NCBI RefSeq assembly: GCF_000011365.1
Contig: NC_004463.1
Span: forward strand, 6,434,001-6,498,000
Origin: Bradyrhizobium diazoefficiens USDA 110
GTDB lineage: Bacteria > Pseudomonadota > Alphaproteobacteria > Rhizobiales > Xanthobacteraceae
Length of the DNA stretch: 64,000 nucleotides
Reading direction: 5' to 3'
In this document: positions 18,318-26,794 of the stretch, piece after piece
How the letters are laid out: every line of letters begins with the position of its first letter
Position numbering within the stretch: the first letter of the stretch is position 1
Translations under genes and position numbers: made by a program
Notes under the pieces: model-generated
What the model was told of the DNA's origin: nothing
Database searches by the model: none
The model's input: only the letters and a program-made list of their open reading frames with translations

Positions 18318-19766
18318 ATGACTGCGATCCTGAAAAACTTCATCGGCGGCGAATGGGTCGACGGCTCCGGCGTCACCAGGAACATCAACCCCTCCAACAC
18401 CAACGACCTCGTCGGCGAATATGCCAAGGCCGACAAGGCACAGACCGAGAAGGCGATCGCAGCCGCAAAGGCCGCCTTCCCCGGCTGGGCGCAGTCGACC
18501 CCGCAGGTGCGCTACGACGCGCTGAACAAGATTTCTCTCGAAATCCTCGCCCGCAAGGAAGAGCTCGGCCGCCTGCTCGCCCGCGAGGAAGGCAAGACCC
18601 TGCCCGAAGGCATCGGCGAGGTCGCGCGCGCCGGCCAGATCTTTGCGTTCTTCGCCGGCGAAGCGCTGCGGCTGATCGGCGAGAAGGGCGCATCCGTCCG
18701 CCCCGGCCTCGACGTCGAGCTCACCCGCGAGCCGATGGGCGTCGTCGGCATGATCACGCCCTGGAATTTCCCGATCGCGATCCCGGCCTGGAAGATCGCG
18801 CCGGCGCTTTGCTACGGCAACACGGTCGTGTTCAAGCCTGCCGAGCTGGTGCCGGGCTCGGCGCATGCGCTGTCCGAGATCATCACCCGCTCCGGCATTC
18901 CGGCGGGTGTGTTCAACCTCGTCGTCGGCTCCGGCTCCGTGGTCGGCCAGACCCTGCTCGATCACCCCGACGTCGCCGCGATCTCCTTCACCGGCTCGGT
19001 GCAGACCGGCCGCAAGATCGCGCAGGCCTGCGTGCTGTCGAACCCGATGAAGAAATTCCAGCTCGAGATGGGCGGCAAGAATCCGCTGGTCGTGCTCGAC
19101 GATGCGGACCTCAAGACCGCCGTCGAGGTCGCCGTCAACGGCTCCTACTTCTCGACTGGCCAGCGCTGCACCGCCTCCTCGCGTCTGATCGTCACCGAAG
19201 GCATCCATGACCGGTTCGTCGCCGCGATGGCCGAGCGCCTGAAGGGCCTGTCGGTGGACGACGCGCTCAAGGCCGGCGTGCATATCGGCCCCGTCGTCGA
19301 CCAGAGCCAGCTCGACCAGGACCTGCGCTACATCAAGATCGGCCAGGACGAAGGCGCAAAGCTCGCCTTCGGCGGCGAGCTGCTCCAGCGCGAGACGCCC
19401 GGCCACTACCTCCAGCCGGCGCTGTTCACCGAAGCCAACAACAACATGCGCATTGCGCGCGAAGAGATCTTCGGCCCGGTCGCCGCCGTCATTCGCGCCA
19501 AGAACTACGAGGAAGCGCTCGCGATCTCGAACGACACCGAGTTCGGCCTCGCCTCCGGCATCTGCACCACCAGCCTGAAATACGCCTCGCACTACAAGCG
19601 CAACAGCGAGTCCGGCATGGTGATGGTCAACCTGCCGACCGCCGGCGTCGACTATCACGTGCCGTTCGGCGGCCGGAAGGGCTCGAGCTACGGCGCCCGC
19701 GAGCAGGGCTCCTATGCCCGCGAGTTCTACACGACGGTGAAGACCGCTTATACCTATCCGGGTTGA
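18318..19766 (+). CDS. Alpha-ketoglutaric semialdehyde dehydrogenase, aldehyde dehydrogenase family (482 aa)
   Basis: The full ALDH fold is present: TPWNFPIAIPAWKIAPALCY, the NAD-binding FTGSVQTGRKIA, the general base Glu in LEMGGKNP and the catalytic Cys in STGQRCTASSR. It sits 23 bp after gudD with GGAGG before the ATG. In the pathway it would oxidise alpha-ketoglutarate semialdehyde to alpha-ketoglutarate (EC 1.2.1.26), closing the non-phosphorylative route into the TCA cycle. The ALDH family call is certain; substrate is by context and overall resemblance to KGSADH. Confidence 0.9.
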   Translation: MTAILKNFIGGEWVDGSGVTRNINPSNTNDLVGEYAKADKAQTEKAIAAAKAAFPGWAQSTPQVRYDALNKISLEILARKEELGRLLAREEGKTLPEGIGEVARAGQIFAFFAGEALRLIGEKGASVRPGLDVELTREPMGVVGMITPWNFPIAIPAWKIAPALCYGNTVVFKPAELVPGSAHALSEIITRSGIPAGVFNLVVGSGSVVGQTLLDHPDVAAISFTGSVQTGRKIAQACVLSNPMKKFQLEMGGKNPLVVLDDADLKTAVEVAVNGSYFSTGQRCTASSRLIVTEGIHDRFVAAMAERLKGLSVDDALKAGVHIGPVVDQSQLDQDLRYIKIGQDEGAKLAFGGELLQRETPGHYLQPALFTEANNNMRIAREEIFGPVAAVIRAKNYEEALAISNDTEFGLASGICTTSLKYASHYKRNSESGMVMVNLPTAGVDYHVPFGGRKGSSYGAREQGSYAREFYTTVKTAYTYPG

Positions 19767-19770
19767 GACA

Positions 19771-19861
19771 TCGTAGGGTGGGCAAAGCGAAGCGTGCCCA
19801 CCACTTACGCTCGGTGTGAAGACGGTGGGCACGGCGCGTTGCGCCTTTGCCCACCCTACGA
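19771..19861. repeat. Palindromic interspersed repeat, family C, inside the hexarate operon
   Basis: A 91-bp element with outer arms TCGTAGGGTGGGCAAAGCGA and GCCTTTGCCCACCCTACGA, plus inner GTGCCCACC / GGTGGGCAC arms, forms a long imperfect hairpin filling nearly the whole gap between the dehydrogenase and garD. This is a typical Bradyrhizobium palindrome. It leaves the garD ribosome site (GGAGGC) intact. Confidence 0.85.
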
Positions 19862-19879
19862 TTTCGGAGGCAAGCGCAG

Positions 19880-21421
19880 ATGGACCAGTCAGTCGCAGCG
19901 AAAGAGCAGTCCCGCTACATCAAGCTCAACGAGCGCGACAATGTCGCGATCGTGGTCAATGATTTCGGGCTTCCCGCCGGCTCCCGCTTCGCCTGCGGCC
20001 TGACACTGCGCGCCTTCGTGCCGCAGGGGCACAAGACGGCGCTGGTCGACATCGCGGAAGGCACACCGATCATCCGCTATGGCGAGGTGATCGGCTACGC
20101 GCTCTCGCCGATCCTGGCCGGCGAATGGGTGGATGAGGCGCGCATTCGCATGCCGGAGGCCCCTGCCCTCGACAAGCTGGAAATCTCGACCGCCGTGCCC
20201 GCTCCGCTGCCGCCGCTCGAAGGCTTCACCTTCGAGGGCTACCGCAATCCGGACGGCTCGGTCGGCACCAAGAACATCCTCGGCATCTCCTCCTCCGTGC
20301 AATGCGTCAAGGGCACGATGGAATATGCGGTGAAGCGCATCCGCGCCGAGCTCTTGCCGAAATACCCGAACGTCGACGACGTCGTGCCGCTGACGCACGC
20401 CTATGGCTGCGGCGTCGCCATTAACGCGCCCGACGCGGTGGTGCCGATCCGCACGCTGCAGAACCTCGCGCTCAACCCCAATTTCGGCGGCGAAATTCTG
20501 GTCATCAGCCTCGGCTGCGAGAAGCTCGCGCCCGAGCGGCTGGTGCCGGAAGGCATCAGCGATGCCATCGTCCGCATGCAGGACGAAGCCTTCGACGGTT
20601 TTGGCGCGATCGTCGATGCGATCATGACACAGGCCGAAGCGCGCCTGAAGATTCTCAACAAGCGCACCCGCGAGACCTGCCCGGCCTCCGATCTCGTCAT
20701 CGGCCTGCAATGCGGCGGCAGCGACGCGTTCTCCGGCGTCACCGCGAACCCCGCGGTCGGCTTTGCCGCCGACCTCCTAGTGCGCGCCGGCGCCACCGTG
20801 ATGTTCTCGGAAGTCACCGAGGTGCGCGACGCGATTCAGCTCCTGACGCGACGCGCCATCAACGAGGATGTCGGACGTGCCTTGGTGCGCGAGATGGCCT
20901 GGTACGATTCCTACCTAGCCCGCGGCGGCGCCGACCGCAGCGCCAACACCACGCCCGGCAACAAGAAGGGCGGCCTCGCCAACATCGTCGAGAAATCATT
21001 GGGCTCGATCGTGAAGTCCGGCTCGTCCGCCATCACCGGCGTGCTCTCGCCCGGCGAGAAGGCGACGCAGAAGGGCATGCTGTTCGCGGCAACGCCTGCC
21101 TCCGACTTCATCTGCGGCACGCTCCAGCTCGCCTCCGGCATGACCTTGCAGGTGTTCACCACCGGCCGCGGCACGCCCTACGGCCTTGCGGCAGCGCCTG
21201 TGATCAAGGTCGCGACCCGCAGCGAGCTCGCGCGGCGCTGGAAGGACCTGATCGACTTCGATTCAGGCAGCATCGCCACCGGCGAGAAGACCATCGAGGA
21301 ATGCGGCTGGGACCTGTTCCGCCTGATCCTCGACGTCGCCTCCGGCCGCACAAAACCGTGGTCGGATCGCTGGGGCATCCACAACGACCTCACGCTGTTC
21401 AATCCGGCGCCGGTGACCTGA
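19880..21421 (+). CDS. garD: Galactarate dehydratase, UxaA/GarD family (513 aa)
   Basis: An N-terminal SAF domain (residues about 10-95) is followed by the altronate/galactarate dehydratase domain: [47 protein letters not shown] and the C-terminal [10 protein letters not shown]. The family is iron-dependent. GarD converts galactarate to 5-keto-4-deoxyglucarate (EC 4.2.1.42), the same intermediate made by GudD, so KdgD serves both acids. The ATG is 11 codons into the open frame, with GGAGG upstream. A distinction from altronate dehydratase cannot be made rigorously by eye; context favours galactarate. Confidence 0.88.
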   Translation: MDQSVAAKEQSRYIKLNERDNVAIVVNDFGLPAGSRFACGLTLRAFVPQGHKTALVDIAEGTPIIRYGEVIGYALSPILAGEWVDEARIRMPEAPALDKLEISTAVPAPLPPLEGFTFEGYRNPDGSVGTKNILGISSSVQCVKGTMEYAVKRIRAELLPKYPNVDDVVPLTHAYGCGVAINAPDAVVPIRTLQNLALNPNFGGEILVISLGCEKLAPERLVPEGISDAIVRMQDEAFDGFGAIVDAIMTQAEARLKILNKRTRETCPASDLVIGLQCGGSDAFSGVTANPAVGFAADLLVRAGATVMFSEVTEVRDAIQLLTRRAINEDVGRALVREMAWYDSYLARGGADRSANTTPGNKKGGLANIVEKSLGSIVKSGSSAITGVLSPGEKATQKGMLFAATPASDFICGTLQLASGMTLQVFTTGRGTPYGLAAAPVIKVATRSELARRWKDLIDFDSGSIATGEKTIEECGWDLFRLILDVASGRTKPWSDRWGIHNDLTLFNPAPVT

Positions 21422-21424
21422 GAG

Positions 21425-22165
21425 TCACGGACTGTCGGTCAGGTGCATGTCGCCCAGCGTGATGGGCAGGCTGCGCGTGATGAGGTCCGCAATCGCCGCG
21501 CGCAGCCGTTCGCCCGAAGCCGAACCGCCGAACGTCTCGTCAACCGGCCCGCTCGGGCCGGCGAGCCGGAGGGTGCCGGTGTTGTCGAGCGGCGCAGCCG
21601 CCCGCTTCTCGATCACGTCGAATGACTTGCCGTCGATGACACGCACCTCGTACAGCGCGTGGATCAAACCGTAATCCGCAAGCAGCGTCCGGTATTCGGC
21701 GAGCCCGACACCCTCGACGTTGCGGCCGTTTCCAAGCTTCGATCTTGCCCTTGTGATGACGATGTACGCATCCAGCCCCTGTGGCGTGACATCGCTGCGA
21801 ACCAGCTCCTTGAACGGATCGCTGCGCAGGAGATTGACGGGCGCGACCGCCGAATCCCTGATCGCGGCGAACGCGGCGCGCCTGTAGCTCACGGCCTGCA
21901 CGCGGAAGCGTGGGCTCAGCAGCCTCGTCGCCTGCTGGACGATCATCTCGTCCAGCCCCCACGCGCTGATCGAGGCGCTTTGCCCGGTGTTGCCGAGCGC
22001 GGTCAGGCCGGCCTGCGTCAGGCTCATCTCCTCGCCGATGGCCGAGACGATGCCGACGGTCTTGATCGCCTGGAGCCGGCTCGCGCGCGTCTCGAACGCC
22101 GCGGCGGCACTGAGGACGACGGAAGTCACCGCAAGGGCGATCCATAGAACAACATGACGGCGCAT
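21425..22165 (-). CDS. Secreted or membrane-anchored hypothetical protein, MipA-linked (246 aa)
   Basis: A signal-anchor, MRRHVVLWIALAVTSVVLSA, is followed by a soluble alpha/beta domain (KTVGIVSAIGEEMSLTQAG, then LDAYIVITRARSK and YEVRVIDGKSFDVIEKR). The family is not recognised. The ATG lies five bases after the stop of the MipA/OmpV gene, so the two are surely cotranscribed. Its 3' end abuts garD convergently with a 3-bp gap. It probably acts in the periplasm together with the outer-membrane protein (inference). Confidence 0.75.
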   Translation of the reverse strand: MRRHVVLWIALAVTSVVLSAAAAFETRASRLQAIKTVGIVSAIGEEMSLTQAGLTALGNTGQSASISAWGLDEMIVQQATRLLSPRFRVQAVSYRRAAFAAIRDSAVAPVNLLRSDPFKELVRSDVTPQGLDAYIVITRARSKLGNGRNVEGVGLAEYRTLLADYGLIHALYEVRVIDGKSFDVIEKRAAAPLDNTGTLRLAGPSGPVDETFGGSASGERLRAAIADLITRSLPITLGDMHLTDSP

Positions 22166-22170
22166 GACGA

Positions 22171-23061
22171 CTATCGAATCCTGAAGTCGAACGAATAGGA
22201 CGCACCGAGGCCGATCGTGGTCTGGTTCGACGATCCACGCAGCCTCACCAGCGGACTGTCCGCGGCGTCGCCAAGCAGCTTCTCGTATTCGACATAGGCA
22301 TGGACCTCCCACTGGGGATTGATGCGATAGGAGATCTGGCTGCCGAAGCCGACCGAGTGCGCACCACCCCTGGCATCGTACGTCGGCAGTCCCGACGCCA
22401 GCGCCTGCGCCGCATCGACGCCGAAATACGGCGCGGTCGCCTTGGTGCTCTTCCAGGTGAAGCGCGGGCCGGCCGAGATCGTGAGCCTTTGAATCAGCGG
22501 CACAATGACGTCGGCGGAAACGTCGGCCACGGTGCCGGTATGGCCACCCAGGCCCTGACGCAGTTCGCTGCGCAGACGCAACCAGTCGACCGGATAATAT
22601 TCGACGAAGCCGCCGAGCTCGTATGCGGCCTTGACGTCGCCGAGACCGGTCAGCTCGGAATATTTGTCGCTCTTGCGCGACGAGACGTATTTGAACGCAG
22701 GCCCTGCGCGAAAATTGCCGACGTCGAGCAGCGCAATGCTGGCGCTGTCGCGGGGGCCGCGAAACTGGTCGAACGATCCGGCGCGGCGAATGGAAAAGAT
22801 CGGGATCGGGCGGAATTTTCCGTTGTCCGATCCGACGAAGTCTGGCGTGTATTCGCCGCCGATGCCGACCATGACGGTCCAGTTGCCGGAGGGCGAGGGC
22901 AGCATCGGCAGGTCGAACGGCGGGGCCGGGAGCGTGAACGCGGTCTGCGCCGATGCAGACTGAGGGATCGCGATCGCGCCGAGTGCGGCAAGGAATACGC
23001 TCAGCAAGCTCTGCTGCGCGCGCGTCGCATGATCGAGAGCGGCTTCGTCAAGATGCTTCAT
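22171..23061 (-). CDS. MipA/OmpV-family outer-membrane protein (296 aa)
   Basis: After a signal-like segment (LLSVFLAALGAIAIPQSASAQ), the sequence shows the MipA pattern: WTVMVGIGGEYTPDFVGSDN, RPIPIFSIRR, GPAFKY, then alternating beta strands ending in GLGASYSFDFRIR with an aromatic/charged barrel end. MipA/OmpV proteins form small outer-membrane barrels; E. coli MipA scaffolds murein enzymes and others respond to antibiotics or osmotic stress. The ATG was placed at MKHLDEAALD; the 27 residues before the hydrophobic core make it unusually long for a signal peptide, so a later start is possible. Confidence 0.85.
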   Translation of the reverse strand: MKHLDEAALDHATRAQQSLLSVFLAALGAIAIPQSASAQTAFTLPAPPFDLPMLPSPSGNWTVMVGIGGEYTPDFVGSDNGKFRPIPIFSIRRAGSFDQFRGPRDSASIALLDVGNFRAGPAFKYVSSRKSDKYSELTGLGDVKAAYELGGFVEYYPVDWLRLRSELRQGLGGHTGTVADVSADVIVPLIQRLTISAGPRFTWKSTKATAPYFGVDAAQALASGLPTYDARGGAHSVGFGSQISYRINPQWEVHAYVEYEKLLGDAADSPLVRLRGSSNQTTIGLGASYSFDFRIR

Positions 23062-23130
23062 TACGGGGCCCCGGACCGGCCCTGCTGGCCGGTCGACTGG
23101 TGTGGTCAGGAGCCCAGCATGTGATCCGGC

Positions 23131-23152
23131 AAAATTGCCCCAAGATTGCAAC
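23131..23152. promoter_or_regulatory. OmpR-like direct repeat pair, mipA-proximal
   Basis: AAAATTGCCCC is followed directly by AAGATTGCAAC, so the ATTGC core repeats at exactly 11 bp, the half-site spacing of OmpR/PhoB regulators. The pair lies 70-91 bp upstream of the mipA ATG, within the region shared with the divergent two-component genes. Confidence 0.55.
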
Positions 23153-23200
23153 GGGCAACCGTCCCTGCGACAGCCCGCGCGCCAGATGCGCCGCCGGATC

Positions 23201-23222
23201 AACATTGCCCGAACATTGCCCG
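23201..23222. promoter_or_regulatory. OmpR-like perfect 11-bp tandem repeat
   Basis: AACATTGCCCG occurs twice back to back. It shares the ATTGC core with the mipA-proximal pair 70 bp away. Presumed binding site of the response regulator encoded to the right. Confidence 0.6.
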
Positions 23223-23401
23223 GGCCACGTTCACGCTCCAAACTTTGACCGCGCGCGAGGTGAGCGCCCTCGTCCCTGCCATTTATTCGCCAAGCTCGCT
23301 GCCTTAAAGGGAACCTCGCGCACGAACCGAAATGCCGGAATTCGGCCAGGGAGCGTCAAGGTCGGGGTTTTGTTGCCCCAGCAGAGTCAAGGACGACCCG
23401 C

Positions 23402-24082
23402 GTGCGCTCCCTCGTGATCGAAGACGAACCACAGATCGGCGCCTATGTCAGCCGCCTGCTCGGGCAATTGCACGGCGTCGTCGACCTTGTCGGCTCGATT
23501 GCCGATGCCCGGCAGGCGCTGGTCAACTTCAAGTACGATCTCGCCATCGTCGACCGGATGCTGCCGGACGGCGATGCGCTCGAGGTGGTCACGGCGCTGA
23601 GCCGGTCGCCGGAACGCCCCGCCATCATCATGCTGACGTCCAAGGACGCCAAGGAGGATGTCGTCGACGGCCTCAACGGCGGCGCCGACGACTATCTCGG
23701 CAAGCCGTTCGAGCCGCAGGAGCTGATTGCGCGGGTGCGCGCCGTCTTGCGCCGGCCTCGCCTGCTCGCACCCGCGGTGCTGTCGCTCGGCAATGTCGAG
23801 CTGCATCTCGGCAGCAACGAGGCGGTGGTCGCCGACACCAAAATCCTGCTGCGGCGGCGCGAGGCGCTGATCCTCGGAGCGCTCCTCATGCGCCGCGACC
23901 GCGTCATCACCCGCGCCGCCCTGATCGAGGAGATCTACGGCTTCGACGACGAGATCGAATCCAACACGCTCGAAGCGCAGGTCTCGCGCCTCAGGAAGAA
24001 GCTGGCCGCGCTCGGCGGCGACGTCGAGATCCGCAGCATGCGCGGCATCGGCTACATCCTGCGGCTGGCAACGCCGCGATGA
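23402..24082 (+). CDS. OmpR-family response regulator (226 aa)
   Basis: The receiver domain has the acidic pair in VIEDEP, phospho-acceptor Asp51 in AIVDRMLPDG, T/S in MLTSKD and the conserved Lys in LGKPFEP. The C-terminal winged helix includes ESNTLEAQVSRLRKKLAAL and IRSMRGIGYIL. The start is GTG, preceded by AAGGA. Its stop overlaps the kinase start (ATGA). Divergent from mipA; the 11-bp direct repeats between them make mipA and its own operon the likely targets. Confidence 0.93.
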   Translation: MRSLVIEDEPQIGAYVSRLLGQLHGVVDLVGSIADARQALVNFKYDLAIVDRMLPDGDALEVVTALSRSPERPAIIMLTSKDAKEDVVDGLNGGADDYLGKPFEPQELIARVRAVLRRPRLLAPAVLSLGNVELHLGSNEAVVADTKILLRRREALILGALLMRRDRVITRAALIEEIYGFDDEIESNTLEAQVSRLRKKLAALGGDVEIRSMRGIGYILRLATPR

Positions 24083-25443
24083 CGTCGATCGCCCGGACCT
24101 TTGCGCTGTCGCTCGGCATCGCCGCGACGACGATTTTCCTGATCATGCTCGGCCTCTTCATCTGGCGCTATCCGATGGAGGAACGCGAGTTCAGGGCTTG
24201 CCGGGTCGTGGCCGCCGTTCTCGATCGCGCCACGATGGTCGAAGGGCAAAACCTGACGGTGCGCCCGACGCCCGCCCTCGAAGAGCTAAAGGCGGACAGC
24301 CCGAACCTCTGGTACGTCGTGTCCGCAGGCGACATGGTCAGCGAGTACGGCAGCGAACGCCGGCCGGCCCTCCCCTTCGCGTTTCCCTATCACGGGCCTG
24401 TCGGCTCATCGGTCTTCAGCACGCTCGACCAGAAGAGCACCTTCTGCCTTGCCGTCGTGCAAAGGGGTTCGCTGCAGCTCGCGATGATGGTCGGCGAGCC
24501 TCACGTCCGTTTCGGCCGGCTTGCAAGAAACTTTCTCATCCGCAGTGTCTTTTCGATCACGCTGCTGGCGCTGGCCTTTGCCGCGACCGTTGCCGTCGGC
24601 GCGGCGCTGGCCGCGCGTTTCGTCTCACGCGGTATCGAACGGGTGGCGCTTCGCGCGCTCGCAATCGACCCTGCAGCACCGCAAGGTCTGATCTCCCTGT
24701 GCGAGGTCCCTCGCGAGCTGAAGCCGCTGGTCGAGGCGCTGAACCGCGCCTTCGGCGAGATCGACGCCTATATCAGGATGCAGCGCCGCTTTCTCGGCAA
24801 TGCCGCCCATCAGCTCCGCACGCCTTTGACGCTGCTGCGCGCGAAGATCGACGACGTGCCCGATCCAGCCCTGAAGGTCGAGCTGGTGCGCGACGTCCGC
24901 CGCCTCACCTCGCTGGTCTCCGCCATGCTCGACCTCGCGCGCCTGCAAAATCACGCGATCGAGAAGCGGCCGATCGACCTTGCCGAGATCACGCTGGACG
25001 TGCTGGCCGATTTCGGCCCCTCGGCGCTGGACGCCGGCATAGAGCTTGCGCTGGAGCGGGCCGACCAGGGACCTTTGCTGGTGCAGGGCGTGGACGCAGC
25101 CATTCGCAGCGCGCTCGCCAATCTCGTCGGCAACGCACTCATCCACGCCCGTGGCGCGCGACGCATCACCGCCACGCTCGATCGCGGCAGCATCTCGATC
25201 CACGATGACGGCGCGGGCCTGCCCGACGATGCGGAGCACAAGCTGCTCGAGCCGTTTCAGACCGGCAACAGCGCGGGCGACGGCGCCGGCCTCGGCCTGT
25301 CGATCGTCCGCGAGATCATGGCCGCCCACGGCGGCGAGCTGGTCATCTCCTCCGAGCCCGGCCGCGGCACGACGATGCGCCTGTGCTTTCCCGAGGCCAC
25401 AGCGACGACCAGATCCCGGCAGCTCGATCTGCAAACGCGCTAG
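24079..25443 (+). CDS. Sensor histidine kinase, partner of the OmpR-type regulator (454 aa)
   Basis: Two TM segments (about 7-29 and 155-182) bracket a periplasmic domain of about 125 residues. Then come HAMP-like residues, a HisKA dimerisation helix with phospho-His244 in GNAAHQLRTPLTLLRAK, an N box (ALANLVGNALIHA) and ATP-binding G boxes (HDDGAGLPDD, GAGLGLSIVREI). The start overlaps the regulator stop by four bases. The periplasmic signal is unknown; an envelope stress cue would suit the MipA target (inference). Confidence 0.92.
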   Translation: MTSIARTFALSLGIAATTIFLIMLGLFIWRYPMEEREFRACRVVAAVLDRATMVEGQNLTVRPTPALEELKADSPNLWYVVSAGDMVSEYGSERRPALPFAFPYHGPVGSSVFSTLDQKSTFCLAVVQRGSLQLAMMVGEPHVRFGRLARNFLIRSVFSITLLALAFAATVAVGAALAARFVSRGIERVALRALAIDPAAPQGLISLCEVPRELKPLVEALNRAFGEIDAYIRMQRRFLGNAAHQLRTPLTLLRAKIDDVPDPALKVELVRDVRRLTSLVSAMLDLARLQNHAIEKRPIDLAEITLDVLADFGPSALDAGIELALERADQGPLLVQGVDAAIRSALANLVGNALIHARGARRITATLDRGSISIHDDGAGLPDDAEHKLLEPFQTGNSAGDGAGLGLSIVREIMAAHGGELVISSEPGRGTTMRLCFPEATATTRSRQLDLQTR

Positions 25444-25634
25444 CAAATCGCCTCGGCCCTTCCGTGAAACCGTCCGGAAACATTGGCGCGGAAAACTTCT
25501 TCCGCGTTTCGCGCCTGTCGCATCACGCAATCAAATAGAGCGCCGGCGGCGATCGAATGTTCGCACACCAGCGAACCTGTTGCGGCATCGATGCGACCAA
25601 ACCTCCGATTGCCATCTTTCACGGAGATTTTCCA

Positions 25635-25904
25635 ATGCGTGTTCTCTCGATGATTGCCATTGCCGGCGCGATGATTGCGAGCTCGGCCGGGGCGTTCGCC
25701 GGCGAGCTTCCTTCTTACGAAATCAAGTCGTTTCCGATCTCGGCAACGCAGGTGCAGGTGCTCGGCGGCGCCGGCGTCGAGGAGCAGTCGGCTTCGCCCG
25801 CGATGACCGTCGCCGGCATGCCCGCCTCGCCCGCGCAAGTCTCGGTGCTGTCGCCGCGGGTCAAACGGCTCGCGAGCGCCGGTTCGGCGAGCGAGGCGCG
25901 CTAA
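25635..25904 (+). CDS. Small secreted hypothetical protein (89 aa)
   Basis: A clear signal peptide, MRVLSMIAIAGAMIASSAGA, with cleavage after AFA, precedes a 65-residue mature chain rich in Ser, Ala and Val. No cysteines, no recognised domain. GGAG precedes this ATG; an upstream in-frame ATG would spoil the signal peptide. It follows the kinase gene by about 190 bp and may have its own promoter. Confidence 0.65.
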   Translation: MRVLSMIAIAGAMIASSAGAFAGELPSYEIKSFPISATQVQVLGGAGVEEQSASPAMTVAGMPASPAQVSVLSPRVKRLASAGSASEAR

Positions 25905-25953
25905 GCGTCCGTCACCGGACAACGATCGCATCGTTGAGCTGAAGTTTCCACAA

Positions 25954-26040
25954 CGTCATGGCCGGGCTCGTCCCGGCCATCCACGTCTTGCCGAGGCCAC
26001 TCAGAACGTGGATGCCCGGGACGAGCCCCCGGGCATGACG
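25954..26040. repeat. Palindromic interspersed repeat, family D
   Basis: The arms CGTCATGGCCGGGCTCGTCC and GGGACGAGCCCCCGGGCATG are imperfect inverted copies, with inner CCACGT / ACGTGG arms. The element lies between two small secreted-protein genes that converge. Confidence 0.8.
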
Positions 26041-26081
26041 AACCTCTTCCGCGCCGTCAGGAGTTTGGCGCTCGCACGTTT

Positions 26082-26438
26082 CTACGTCATGCTGCCCGGC
26101 ATGAAGCAGCGCACGCGCGGATGGCCGTCGATATAGTGCTTCCACACCATGGTCCGGCCGATCTTGTTCGGCTCGGTGATCACGGCACCGTCGGGCACGA
26201 CCACCCATTCGTCGTCGAGATGCACACGGTAACGCCCCTTGTCGGATTCCCAATCGACATCGGCGACCACGTAGCCGTCGGCATCCGAGCAGCATTGTCC
26301 GTATTCGCTGCGCAGGCTCTCGAACCAGGGCTTGAGCGGCGAGTTGGCGTAGCGGCCGTCGTCGCGCGCCAGCGCCGAGGTCGCAAGCAGCGCCATCAGC
26401 CCCAGCGGCGCCGCCGCACATAGTCTGGCAAGTCGCAT
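26082..26438 (-). CDS. Secreted hypothetical protein with a vicinal Cys-Cys motif (118 aa)
   Basis: Signal peptide MRLARLCAAAPLGLMALLAT ends near ALA. The mature domain carries EYGQCCSDADGYVVADVDW, WVVVPDGAVI, then MVWKHY and VRCFMPGSMT, so it has three Cys, two of them adjacent. GGGAAG precedes the ATG. The pattern is familiar as a conserved hypothetical in Bradyrhizobiaceae but has no function I know of. The vicinal cysteines could bind metal or form a redox disulphide (speculation). Confidence 0.75.
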   Translation of the reverse strand: MRLARLCAAAPLGLMALLATSALARDDGRYANSPLKPWFESLRSEYGQCCSDADGYVVADVDWESDKGRYRVHLDDEWVVVPDGAVITEPNKIGRTMVWKHYIDGHPRVRCFMPGSMT

Positions 26439-26794
26439 GTCGTCTTCCCGCAGATCGCAATCAGCGCCGCGAGGGACAGGCGCCGCCGTCGGCCCTCCGC
26501 ACGGTGGCGGCAGGCGTGGAGACGGCGACTCGCTCCCCAGCGGCTTTGCGACAGCTATGCAAATCCGGCGCCAGCGCGCATTCCGGAGAACTACTGCTCG
26601 CACGGTGTTGCCCATGTCGGCACGCACGTCCTGCATGCTCCGGGTGCCGGCGATTTGTCGCGCATTTTCGAGGCTTTCCTTGTCGCACCTCAACGTGTAC
26701 GAACGTGGCCGCGAAACCTATCGCATTTGTTTAACCGGCTGTTTCGATTAGAGAAATCAGGTGACGGCGTGACTGGCATTGGACCGGCAGCGCT
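26439..26794. other. 356-bp divergent intergenic region
   Basis: This separates the Cys-Cys secreted protein from the 381-residue membrane protein. Reading frames here are Arg/Pro/Ser-rich and not protein-like. The right third is AT-richer (TTTGTTTAACCGG, then TTTCGATTAGAGAAATC) and probably holds the rightward promoter. No RNA gene or repeat was recognised. Confidence 0.45.
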
